From REEB95 sp050729835 (GTDB lineage: Bacteria > Pseudomonadota > Alphaproteobacteria > ATCC43930 > CGMCC-115725), in contig JBOHLS010000001.1 of the NCBI GenBank assembly GCA_050729835.1, forward strand, positions 62,001 through 126,000: 64,000 nt of DNA. The letters run 5' to 3'. Both the position numbers and the translations under genes were made by a program. Of this stretch, positions 43,410 through 51,443 are shown one piece after another; the first letter of the stretch is position 1; each line of letters starts with the position of its first letter. The notes under the pieces were generated by a model. That model did no database searches. It saw only the letters and a list, made by a program, of their open reading frames with translations, and was not told the origin of the DNA.

Positions 43410-44187
43410 GTGATGACAGTGGACGAGACCTTGACGCTGCCGGCGACGCCGCATCGCGTCGGCGGCGGCGCGGCCGTCATCGCCTGCGCGCTCGCGCTCG
43501 CCGCCCTCGCCCTCGCACCGGCGGGCTGGCGGCTTGGCCTTTGGCACTACACGATCTCGTTCGCCATCATGCGCGACGCCGCTTATGGCGCTCTGGTCGC
43601 GGCGCCGCTTGCCGGCATCGCCTTGCTCGGCTGGGTGCGGCTCGGGCCGCGTCGCCGTGGTCGCGGCGCTGGCGATCGCGGCGGTCGTGGTCTGCGTGCA
43701 GTGGCGCTACACTCGGCTCGCCGTCACGACGCCGCCGATCCACGACATCACCACCGACACCGTCAATCCGCCGCCATTCTGGGCGGTGCTGCCGTCGCGG
43801 GCCGAGGAGAACGCCAATGCGGTCGAATACGGGGGAGCCGCGGTGGCGAAGCTGCAACAGGCCTTCTATCCACGGATCGCGCCGGTGACGACGACATTGC
43901 CGCCGCGTGCGGCGTTCGCAGTCGCGTTGGCGACCGCGCAAGCGATGCCGGGCTGGATCGACGTGATCGCCGAGCCCGAGGCCTGGCGCATCGAAGCGAG
44001 CCAGGAATCGTTCTGGATGCGCTTCACCGACGACGTTTCGATCCGCGTGTCGCCGAGCGGTGCCGGCAGCCGCATCGATGTGCGCTCGCTGTCGCGGCAG
44101 GGTCGGGGCGACTTCGGCGGCAATGCTGCGCGCGTTACCGCCTATCTCGACGCGCTCAAGGCGCGGCTCGCCTCCAGCTCGCCCTAG
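43410..44187 (+). pseudogene. DUF1499 family membrane protein, frameshifted
   Basis: The first frame (from GTG 43410, ATG 43413 also possible) gives a protein start with two hydrophobic helices (AVIACALALAALALAPAG and AAYGALVAAPLAGIALLGW). Between about 43640 and 43665 the reading shifts by one base, and a third helix (VAVVAALAIAAVVVCV) plus the complete DUF1499 domain follows to 44187. The domain has PPIHDITTDTVNPPPFWAVLP and WRIEASQESFWMRFTDDVSIRV. The combined protein has the common layout of DUF1499 members: three helices then domain. Either a real one-base insertion or a sequencing error. Confidence 0.75.
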
Positions 44188-44284
44188 GCGCGGCCCGATT
44201 GCAGCCGGCGGCCGCGTGTGGCAAGTTTACCGCCCTTCCGCGCCGCTGAATCCTTCGCCTTACGAATCAGAGGACGACGTTGTC

Positions 44285-45127
44285 ATGAAATTGCTGCGTT
44301 TCGGCCCAGCGGGCCGCGAGAAGCCGGGGCTGCTCGACAAAAGCAGACAGATCCGCGATCTCTCCGGCGTCGTCGCCGACCTCACGCCGGATCAGCTCGC
44401 GCCCGCTGCGCTCGACAAGCTGCGCAAGCTTGATCCGGCGAAGCTGCCGGCGGTGTCGGGCAATCCGCGCCTCGGTCCGCCGGTCGCCAACGTACCCAAG
44501 ATCGTCGCCGTCGGGCTCAACTACATCGACCACGCCAACGAGGCGACGATGAAGATTCCGACCGAACCAGTGCTGTTCATGAAGACGGTCACGTCATATT
44601 CCGGTCCGAACGACGATGTCGTCCTGCCCAAGAATTCGACCAAGGGTGACTGGGAGGTTGAGTTGGGAATCTTCATCGGCACCAAGGCGCAATACATCTC
44701 CAAGGCGGACGCGCTGAAGCACGTCGCCGGCTACACCATCGTCAACGACGTGTCGGAGCGCAATTTCCAGCTCGAGCGCGGCCCGCAATGGATGAAGGGC
44801 AAGGGCTGCGACACGTTCTGTCCGACCGGTCCCTGGCTGGTGACGCCCGACGAGGTCGCCGATCCGCAGAACCTCGAAGTCCTTTGCGAGGTCAGCGGCC
44901 AGGTGATGCAGAAGGCCTCGACCAAGGACATGATCTTCGATTGCGCGACGATCGTCAGTTATACGAGCCAGTTCCTGACCCTGATGCCGGGCGACCTGAT
45001 CGCCACCGGCACGCCGTCGGGGGTTGGGCTCGGCCGCAACCGGTTCCTCAAGCCCGGCGATACCATGCGGTTGACCGTGACCGGGATGGGCGAGCAGCGA
45101 CAAAAGGTGGTGGCTTACCGCGGGTGA
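44285..45127 (+). CDS. Fumarylacetoacetate hydrolase family protein
   Basis: A 280-residue member of the FAH superfamily. Catalytic-domain signatures: KIVAVGLNYIDHANEA near residue 80, the metal ligands in GDWEVELGIFIG near 125, YTIVNDVSERNFQLERGPQW near 155, and GDLIATGTPSGVGLG near 240. The ERG-GPQW and TPSGVG motifs match ureidoglycolate lyase or 2-keto-4-pentenoate hydratase-like acylpyruvases. Exact substrate unknown. The N-terminal 50 residues (LLRFGPAGREKPGLLD) are also typical. No partner genes nearby point to a pathway. Confidence 0.88.
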   Translation: MKLLRFGPAGREKPGLLDKSRQIRDLSGVVADLTPDQLAPAALDKLRKLDPAKLPAVSGNPRLGPPVANVPKIVAVGLNYIDHANEATMKIPTEPVLFMKTVTSYSGPNDDVVLPKNSTKGDWEVELGIFIGTKAQYISKADALKHVAGYTIVNDVSERNFQLERGPQWMKGKGCDTFCPTGPWLVTPDEVADPQNLEVLCEVSGQVMQKASTKDMIFDCATIVSYTSQFLTLMPGDLIATGTPSGVGLGRNRFLKPGDTMRLTVTGMGEQRQKVVAYRG

Positions 45128-45240
45128 TGGCCCCAGCGCGTCCAGTCGGCCGGCCCCTCCGCGCGCTGGCGGCGGGCGCCGATTCGCGCTAACTTAAACT
45201 CTTATTTAGCCTTCTCCGGGGAGGGGATTTCCTGACCGCC

Positions 45241-45777
45241 ATGTATGATCGTCGTCCTGATTTTTTCCGTGCCGATGACGCCCCGCCGTCCGGCCGCCGC
45301 GTCGAAGCCAAGGTGAAGTGGTTCAACACCGCCAAAGGCTTCGGTTTTGTCACTCTGTCCGATGGCACGCCCGATGCGTTCCTGCCGATGGCGGTTTTGC
45401 GCCGCGCGGGATACGGCGAGGCGCGCGAAGGCGCGGCGATCGTCTGCGAGGTCGGTGCCGGCGCCAAGGGGCCCTTGGTTGTCAACGTCCTGAATCTCGA
45501 CAACAGCACCGCCGTGGCCGGCGGTGACGGTGGCGGCGGTGCCCGCGCCGGCGCGCCCCGCGGTCCCGCCCAGACGATGCACGGCGCGGTCAAATGGTTC
45601 GAGCCCGACAAGGGTTACGGCTTCATTGCGCCGGAAGGCGGCGGCAAGGACATCTTCGTCCACGTCACCGCGTTGCGGCGGAGCGGCGTCAATGCCCTCG
45701 AGCCGGGCCAACGCGTGCGTGTCGACGTCGTCGAGGGCCGCAAGGGCCTCGAGGCGGATCACGTCACGTTGCTGTAA
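45241..45777 (+). CDS. Cold-shock protein with two cold-shock domains
   Basis: A 178-residue protein with two OB-fold cold-shock domains. The first (about residues 20-88) has KVKWFNTAKGFGFVTLSDG; the second (about 111-178) has AVKWFEPDKGYGFIAPEGG and KDIFVHVTALRRSG. RNP1 and RNP2 aromatics are kept in the second domain; in the first, RNP2 is changed (DAFLPMAVL). A glycine-rich linker joins them. Such double-CSD proteins are common in alphaproteobacteria and bind RNA or single-stranded DNA. A GGGGAGGGG stretch precedes the start. Confidence 0.92.
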   Translation: MYDRRPDFFRADDAPPSGRRVEAKVKWFNTAKGFGFVTLSDGTPDAFLPMAVLRRAGYGEAREGAAIVCEVGAGAKGPLVVNVLNLDNSTAVAGGDGGGGARAGAPRGPAQTMHGAVKWFEPDKGYGFIAPEGGGKDIFVHVTALRRSGVNALEPGQRVRVDVVEGRKGLEADHVTLL

Positions 45778-45855
45778 GGCCCGGGCGCCGCGGCGGCGGC
45801 GCATCGCAATCGGGCCGAGAGCGTTATTGGGAGCAAGCGTCGGAGCAAGCCGCCC

Positions 45856-46482
45856 ATGGATCTGCAGGACACGCTGAAGACCTACCGGCTCTTTTCCGGA
45901 TCCTACGATTTAGTTTTCGGCCCGATCTTCCATCCCGGGCGCAAGGCCGCGGTCCGCATCGCCAACAACCTGCCGGGTCAGCGCATCCTCGAGGTCGGCG
46001 TCGGCACTGGCCTGTCGCTGCCCTATTTCCGCTCCGATTCCGAGGTCACCGGCATCGACGTCTCAGCCGAGATGCTGGCCAAAGCCAAGGCGCGGGTGGC
46101 GCGCCGAGGGCTCGCGCAGGTCAAGGCACTCCAGGTGATGGACGCCGAGCGGACGACTTTCGCCGACAACAGCTTCGATGCCGTGCTGGCGCTCTACGTC
46201 GCCTCGGTGGTGCCGAACCCGGCGCGCTTCGCCGCCGAGATCCGGCGCGTCTGCCGCCCGGGCGGCACGATTGTCATCGTCAACCATTTCACCAGCGAAA
46301 GCTGGCTGGTGAGCCGGTTCGAGAAGGCGTTGGCGCCGCTTTCCGGCAAGATCGGCTTCCATGCCGATTTCCCGCTCGACGATTTCATCGCCGACGGCCA
46401 ACTCGCCGTGCGCGACATCCGGCCGAGCAATTTGTTCGGCTATTGGAAGCTGCTGCGCTGCGTCAACGACAAGGCGGCGTAA
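45856..46482 (+). CDS. pmtA: Phosphatidylethanolamine N-methyltransferase (PmtA type)
   Basis: A 208-residue soluble SAM-dependent methyltransferase. The segment YDLVFGPIFHPGRKAAV and the SAM loop ILEVGVGTGLSLPYF (about residues 44-58), plus GIDVSAEMLAKAKARV, match the Rhodobacter-type PmtA that makes phosphatidylcholine from phosphatidylethanolamine. Motif II is FDAVLALYVASVVPNP near 110, and the rest (RVCRPGGTIVIVNHF) is standard class I. If correct, this organism probably has phosphatidylcholine in its membrane. Another lipid methyltransferase is the alternative. Confidence 0.82.
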   Translation: MDLQDTLKTYRLFSGSYDLVFGPIFHPGRKAAVRIANNLPGQRILEVGVGTGLSLPYFRSDSEVTGIDVSAEMLAKAKARVARRGLAQVKALQVMDAERTTFADNSFDAVLALYVASVVPNPARFAAEIRRVCRPGGTIVIVNHFTSESWLVSRFEKALAPLSGKIGFHADFPLDDFIADGQLAVRDIRPSNLFGYWKLLRCVNDKAA

Positions 46483-46508
46483 GCGCGCGCCCGCGCTGGC
46501 GGCGGCCC

Positions 46509-48278
46509 CTAGATCATGTCGAGATCGAAGCCCATCACCGTGCGGCCGCCGGCGATCGCCGGCAGCAGCGCCGGTGCCGTCGCCAGGCGATGCTCGGCAT
46601 AGAACCGCGATGTTGCGATCTTGGCGTCGAGGAACGGCCAGTCGCCCGCGCCGGCTTTCAGCCGTTGCGCGGCGGCGGCGCTCCGTGCCATCAGCCAGCC
46701 GCCGGCAACCGTGCCGACGAGCCGTAGATAGGGTTCCGCGCCCGCCAGCGCTGCGCCGAGATCCGCGGCCGCAGTCGTGAGCAACGCGGCGGTCGCGCGC
46801 TCGAGGGTGTCGATGCCGCGCGCCAGGTGGCCATCGGCATCGTGACCGTCGAGTTGCGTCAGCGCATGGCGCATGTCGGCGACGAGATCGGCGACGGCCG
46901 CGCCGCGGTCGCGCAGCAGCTTACGCCCGACGAGGTCGTTGGCCTGGATGCCGTTGGTGCCCTCGTAGATCGGCGCGATGCGCGCGTCGCGCCAATGCTG
47001 GGCGGCGCCGGTTTCCTCGATGAAGCCGACGCCGCCATGCACCTGGATGCCGGTGCCGGCGATCTCGACGCCGAGATCGGTGCACCAGGCCTTGACCACC
47101 GGCGTCAGCAGGTCGAGCCGGGCCTGGGCCCGTGCGCGTCGCGCCGTTTCGGGATGGCGGCGGGCGCGGTCAGCTTCGCCGGCGGCGTAATAGGCGAGGG
47201 CGCGCGCCGCTTCGCTCGCCGCGCGCATCGACAGCAGCATGCGGCGCACGTCGGGGTGGTGCGCGATCGGCAAGCGCTCGCCGCCCTCGGCGCCGACCGG
47301 CTTGCCTTGGATGCGTTCGCGCGCATAAGCCCGCGCCTGCTGATAGGCGCGCTCGCCGATGGCGACACCCTGCAAGCCGACATGCAGCCGCGCCGTGTTC
47401 ATCATGATGAACATGCCTTCGAGGCCGCGGTTCTCCTCGCCCACCAGCGTACCGGTGGCGCCGCCGCCGTCGCCGTATGACATGACGCAGGTCGGGCTGG
47501 CGTGGATGCCGAGCTTGTCCTCGAGGCTGACGCAGCGCAGGTCGTTGCGCGCGCCTAGGCTGCCGTCGTCATTGACCAGGAACTTGGGCACCAGGAAGAG
47601 CGAGATGCCCTTGCTGCCGGCTGGCGCGTCGGACAATCGCGCGAGCACGAGATGGACGATGTTCCCGGCCAAGTCGTGCTCGCCCCAGGTGATGAAGATC
47701 TTCTGGCCGGTGATACGGTAATGGTCGCCCTCGCGCACCGCTCGGGTGCGCAGCGCGCCGAGGTCGGAGCCCGCCTGTGGCTCGGTCAGGTTCATCGTCC
47801 CGGTCCATTCGCCGGATACCAGCCGGCCGAGATAGCGCCGTTTCTGTTCCGGCGTGCCGAGCAGCTCGAGCATCTCGATGGCGCCGATGCTGAGCATCGG
47901 GCAGAGCGACCAGGCGAGATTAGCGCTCATCCACATCTCGTTGACCGCGGTGTCGAGCGCGATCGGCAGGCCTTGGCCGCCGTGCTCGGTCGCTGCCGAC
48001 AACCCGCTCCAACCGCCCGCAGCATAGGCGCGATAGGCATCCTTGAAGCCGGCCGGCGTGCGGACGACGCCGTTTTCGAGCCGGCTCTTCTCGACATCGC
48101 CGATCCGGTTCAAGGGCGCGATGACGTTGCCGGCGAGCTTCGCCGCCTCGCCGAGGACGGCGTCGACGATTTCGGCGGAGGCATTCTCGCCGCCCGGCAG
48201 TTTGGCGATGTCCGGCAGGCCGGCGATCTCGTCGAGCGCGAAGCGCATCTCGGTCAGCGGCGCGGCATAGCCGCTCAT
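46509..48278 (-). CDS. Acyl-CoA dehydrogenase family protein
   Basis: A 589-residue flavoenzyme, longer than the usual 380 residues, resembling the DmdC/FadE5-like large branch. The FAD-binding motif MNLTEPQAGSDLGALRTRA is near residue 160, and VHGGVGFIEETGAAQHWRDARIAPIYEGTNGIQ lies near 420, the typical C-terminal core. The last 130 residues form the extra helical domain of this branch. Start overlaps the FAD-linked oxidase stop as ATGA. It would oxidise a CoA thioester of unknown chain. Confidence 0.9.
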   Translation of the reverse strand: MSGYAAPLTEMRFALDEIAGLPDIAKLPGGENASAEIVDAVLGEAAKLAGNVIAPLNRIGDVEKSRLENGVVRTPAGFKDAYRAYAAGGWSGLSAATEHGGQGLPIALDTAVNEMWMSANLAWSLCPMLSIGAIEMLELLGTPEQKRRYLGRLVSGEWTGTMNLTEPQAGSDLGALRTRAVREGDHYRITGQKIFITWGEHDLAGNIVHLVLARLSDAPAGSKGISLFLVPKFLVNDDGSLGARNDLRCVSLEDKLGIHASPTCVMSYGDGGGATGTLVGEENRGLEGMFIMMNTARLHVGLQGVAIGERAYQQARAYARERIQGKPVGAEGGERLPIAHHPDVRRMLLSMRAASEAARALAYYAAGEADRARRHPETARRARAQARLDLLTPVVKAWCTDLGVEIAGTGIQVHGGVGFIEETGAAQHWRDARIAPIYEGTNGIQANDLVGRKLLRDRGAAVADLVADMRHALTQLDGHDADGHLARGIDTLERATAALLTTAAADLGAALAGAEPYLRLVGTVAGGWLMARSAAAAQRLKAGAGDWPFLDAKIATSRFYAEHRLATAPALLPAIAGGRTVMGFDLDMI

Positions 48279-49687
48279 AGCACCTTGCCGGGATTCATGA
48301 TGCCGTCGGGGTCGAGCGCCGCCTTGATCCGCCGCATCGTTTCGATCTCGAGCGGCGCGGCGTAGTGCGCGAGTTCGTCGCGCCGCACCAGGCCGATACC
48401 GTGCTCGGCGCTGATCGAGCCGCCGAGCGACACCACAATGTCGTGGACGATGCGGTTGAACTCAGCCCAGCGCTTCAGATAGACGACTTTGTCGGCGCCC
48501 GGCGGCTGGGTCAGGTTGAAGTGGATGTTGCCGTCGCCGACATGGCCGAAGGGATAGGGCCGGATGCCCGGCAGGCGCTCCTTCACCGCCGTGCTTGCCT
48601 TGACGATGAACTCGGCGACCTTGCTGATCGGCACGGAAACGTCGTGCTTGATGCTGCCGCCGAGCTTCTCCTGCTGCTCGGCCAGCGCGGCGCGGATGCG
48701 CCAGAGTTCGCGGCGCTGCGATTCGCTGGAGGCGATGACGCCGTCCTGCACCAAGTCCGCCGCCAGCGCTGCCGCCAGCAGATCCTCGAGCGCCGAGCGC
48801 AGCTGCGCGCCGCTGCGGCTCGACGAGATTTCAAACAGCGCATACCACGGATGCTTGGCGGCCAGCGGTTCGCGGAAGCCCTCGCCGTATTGCAGGACAT
48901 TGTCGATGCCGATACGCGGGATCAGCTCGAAGCCGGTGAGCTGATCGCCGCTCGCGGTACGGGCGCGGGCGAACAGCTCCATCACGTCCTCGACGCGCTT
49001 CAGCCCGACCAGCGCGGTCTCGACCTCGCGCGGCCGCGGGAAGAGCTTGAGCGTCGCCGCGGTGATGATGCCGAGCGTGCCTTCGGCGCCGATGAACAGC
49101 TGCTTCAAATCGTAGCCGATGTTGCTTTTGCGCAGGCCGCGCAGGCCGTTCCACACCCGGCCGTCGGGTAACACCACTTCGAGACCGAGCGCCAGCTCGC
49201 GCGTGTTGCCGTAGCGCAGCACGTTGATGCCGCCGGCGTTGGTCGAGAGATTGCCGCCGATCTGGCACGAGCCTTCGGCGCCGAGGCTCAACGGGAACAG
49301 CCGGTCGGCGGCCTCGGCGGCGCGCTGCAATTCGGCGAGGATGCAGCCGGCCTCGGCGGTGATGGTGAAATTGAGCGCATCGAGCGCGCGGATACGGTTC
49401 ATGCGGCCGAGACTGACCAGGACGCCGTTCTTGGCGGCGACCGCGCCGCCCGACAGGCCGGTGTTGCCACCCTGCGGGTAGATCGGCAGCCGCGCCGCGG
49501 CGCAGATCGCGACCAGCTTCGCCACCTCGTCGGTCGAAGCCGGCCGTAGCACGGCGAGCGCGGCGCCGCGATAGAGCCCGCGCCGCTCCTCGAAATAGGG
49601 CTCGGCGTCGATGCCCTCGGCGACGCCTTTCGGCCCGACGACGGCTTTGAGGCGCGCGACGGCGTCGGAAACTGCAATCGTATCCAT
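48275..49687 (-). CDS. FAD-binding oxidoreductase (D-lactate / D-2-hydroxyglutarate dehydrogenase-like)
   Basis: A 470-residue FAD_binding_4 plus FAD-oxidase C protein. The PCMH-type FAD site is IYPQGGNTGLSGGAV near residue 72 and SCQIGGNLSTNAGGINVLRYGN near 145. The C-terminal domain has YPFGHVGDGNIHFNL near 378 and EHGIGLVRRDEL near 430, giving the substrate and metal-site residues. Members oxidise 2-hydroxy acids such as D-2-hydroxyglutarate. It overlaps the acyl-CoA dehydrogenase gene by four bases. Confidence 0.92.
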   Translation of the reverse strand: MDTIAVSDAVARLKAVVGPKGVAEGIDAEPYFEERRGLYRGAALAVLRPASTDEVAKLVAICAAARLPIYPQGGNTGLSGGAVAAKNGVLVSLGRMNRIRALDALNFTITAEAGCILAELQRAAEAADRLFPLSLGAEGSCQIGGNLSTNAGGINVLRYGNTRELALGLEVVLPDGRVWNGLRGLRKSNIGYDLKQLFIGAEGTLGIITAATLKLFPRPREVETALVGLKRVEDVMELFARARTASGDQLTGFELIPRIGIDNVLQYGEGFREPLAAKHPWYALFEISSSRSGAQLRSALEDLLAAALAADLVQDGVIASSESQRRELWRIRAALAEQQEKLGGSIKHDVSVPISKVAEFIVKASTAVKERLPGIRPYPFGHVGDGNIHFNLTQPPGADKVVYLKRWAEFNRIVHDIVVSLGGSISAEHGIGLVRRDELAHYAAPLEIETMRRIKAALDPDGIMNPGKVL

Positions 49688-49728
49688 CGCTAAAGCCCTA
49701 TCGCTCCTGACCGGGTGCCGTCCAGCCC

Positions 49729-50676
49729 TCAGTTGGCCCGGCCGCGCGCGGCGCGGCGCAGCCGGTCGTTGATCGCCGCGCCGAGACCGGTTTCGGGGAT
49801 CGGCATGACGGCGATCGCCTTGAAGCGCGGCTGGTCGAGCGCGCGCAGCGCCGCAAACAGATTGGCGGCGGCCTCGGCAAGATCGCGAGCCGCCGACAGG
49901 TTGACGGTCGCGGCGGCGCCCGGCAGCGGATCGCCGAATGCGAGCAGCGCCTCATCCGGTGTCACCGTGGCGGCGGCGAGGCGCAGCAGCCGTTCCGGCG
50001 CGTAATGCCGTTCCAGCATCCCGGGCGAGCGCGGCGCGCCCGCCTTGCCGGCATCGGCAAGGCGCCCGAGCACGGCCTCGAGTTGTTCGTGGGTCACGCC
50101 GCCGGGCCGCAGCAGTGCCGGCTGCGCTTCGGAGAGATCAAGCACGGTGCTTTCAATGCCGACGCGGCACGGTCCGCCGTCGAGCACGCCGGCGATGCGG
50201 CCGTTGAGTTCGGCGAGAACGTGATCGGCCGTGGTCGGGCTGACATGGCCCGAGCGGTTGGCGCTAGGTGCGGCGAGCGGCCGGCCGACGGCGCGCAGCA
50301 GCGCCTGCGCCAGGGCATGCGCCGGCGCGCGCAACGCCACGGTATCGAGGCCGGCGCTTGCAAGCTGGGAAACCGGACAAGCGGCACTGCGCTTCAACAC
50401 CAGCGTCAGCGGGCCGGGCCAGAAGCGGCGCGCCAGTTCGCGCGAACGGTCATCGAAAACTGCCAGCGGTTCGGCGGCGGCAAGGGCTCCAACGTGGACG
50501 ATCAGCGGATTGAATTGCGGGCGTTCCTTTGCGGCGAAGATCGCGGCGACCGCGCGGTCGCTGGTGGCGTCGCCGCCCAGGCCATAGACCGTCTCGGTCG
50601 GGAAGGCGACCAGCGCGCCGTCGCACAGCAAGGCGGCGGCGCGATCGAGTTGCGCGGCAGTCAGGCGCTCGGTCAC
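49729..50676 (-). CDS. L-threonylcarbamoyladenylate synthase (Sua5 type)
   Basis: A 315-residue enzyme that makes threonylcarbamoyl-AMP for the t6A37 modification of tRNAs. YrdC-domain motifs: GALVAFPTETVYGLGGDATS near residue 20, KERPQFNPLIVHV near 50, FWPGPLTLVLKR near 85 and PSANRSGHVSPTTADHV near 145. The Sua5 C-terminal domain is present (SPGMLERHYAPE linker near 230), so this is the long form. GTG at 50676 overlaps the cysQ stop as GTGA. No other t6A gene here. Confidence 0.93.
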   Translation of the reverse strand: MTERLTAAQLDRAAALLCDGALVAFPTETVYGLGGDATSDRAVAAIFAAKERPQFNPLIVHVGALAAAEPLAVFDDRSRELARRFWPGPLTLVLKRSAACPVSQLASAGLDTVALRAPAHALAQALLRAVGRPLAAPSANRSGHVSPTTADHVLAELNGRIAGVLDGGPCRVGIESTVLDLSEAQPALLRPGGVTHEQLEAVLGRLADAGKAGAPRSPGMLERHYAPERLLRLAAATVTPDEALLAFGDPLPGAAATVNLSAARDLAEAAANLFAALRALDQPRFKAIAVMPIPETGLGAAINDRLRRAARGRAN

Positions 50677-51443
50677 GTCCGGCCGCGGACGAGGAACGCC
50701 GGATTGCGGTAGCCGGCCTTGCCATAGCCGAGCCGCGCGCCGTCGAGCGTGGTGACGCTGCCGCCGGCGGCTTCGACGATCGCTTGGCCGGCGGCGGTGT
50801 CCCATTCGCTGGTCTCGCCATAGCGCGGGTAGTGATCGGCCACACCTTCCGCAATCAGGCAGAATTTAGAGGCGCTGCCCAGCAGCCGATGCACGGCGCT
50901 GGGCACGGTCGCGAGATAGGCGTCGATACGCCGCGACGGGCCGTGCAGCCGGCTCGACAACACCACCGGCTTGGCCGGAGCGACGCGGGTGGCGATCGGC
51001 TCCGGCTTGCCGCCGGCGCGCTGACGGGTCGCGGTACCCGGGCCGGCGGCGGCATAGATCAGGTGCTGCATCGGCACGCCGATCACGCCGAGCACCGGCC
51101 AGCCGTTCTCGATCAGGCCGATATTGACGCTGAACTCGTCGCTGCGATCGACGAAACCGCGCGTGCCGTCGAGGGGGTCGACCAGCCAATAGCGCGGCGC
51201 CAATGTCGCCGGCAGACCCGAGGCGGCGACCTGCTCTTCGGCAACGATCGGGATTTCGGGCGCGATGCGCTCGAGCGCGGCGACGATCACGCGCTCGGCT
51301 TCCTCGTCGGCGAGCGTCACCGGCGACTGGTCGGCCTTGCGCCGCACCTCGAACGGCGTGGCGTAGATCTTGAGGATCACGCTGGCGGCGGCTTCGGCGC
51401 CGCTGCGCGCGGCCTCGAGCAAAGCCACCCGGCTCGCCGTCAT
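50673..51443 (-). CDS. cysQ: 3'(2'),5'-bisphosphate nucleotidase CysQ
   Basis: A 256-residue inositol monophosphatase-like enzyme that removes the 3'-phosphate from PAP. Motifs: IVAEEQ near residue 65, WLVDPLDGTRGFVDRSDEFSV near 84 with the metal-binding aspartates, and EWDTAAGQAIVEAAGG near 210. Recycling PAP usually matters where PAPS is used; here the reductase uses APS, so PAPS must be needed for another sulfation or transfer, or the enzyme has another target. ATG at 51443 overlaps the molybdenum hydroxylase gene as ATGA. Confidence 0.9.
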   Translation of the reverse strand: MTASRVALLEAARSGAEAAASVILKIYATPFEVRRKADQSPVTLADEEAERVIVAALERIAPEIPIVAEEQVAASGLPATLAPRYWLVDPLDGTRGFVDRSDEFSVNIGLIENGWPVLGVIGVPMQHLIYAAAGPGTATRQRAGGKPEPIATRVAPAKPVVLSSRLHGPSRRIDAYLATVPSAVHRLLGSASKFCLIAEGVADHYPRYGETSEWDTAAGQAIVEAAGGSVTTLDGARLGYGKAGYRNPAFLVRGRT

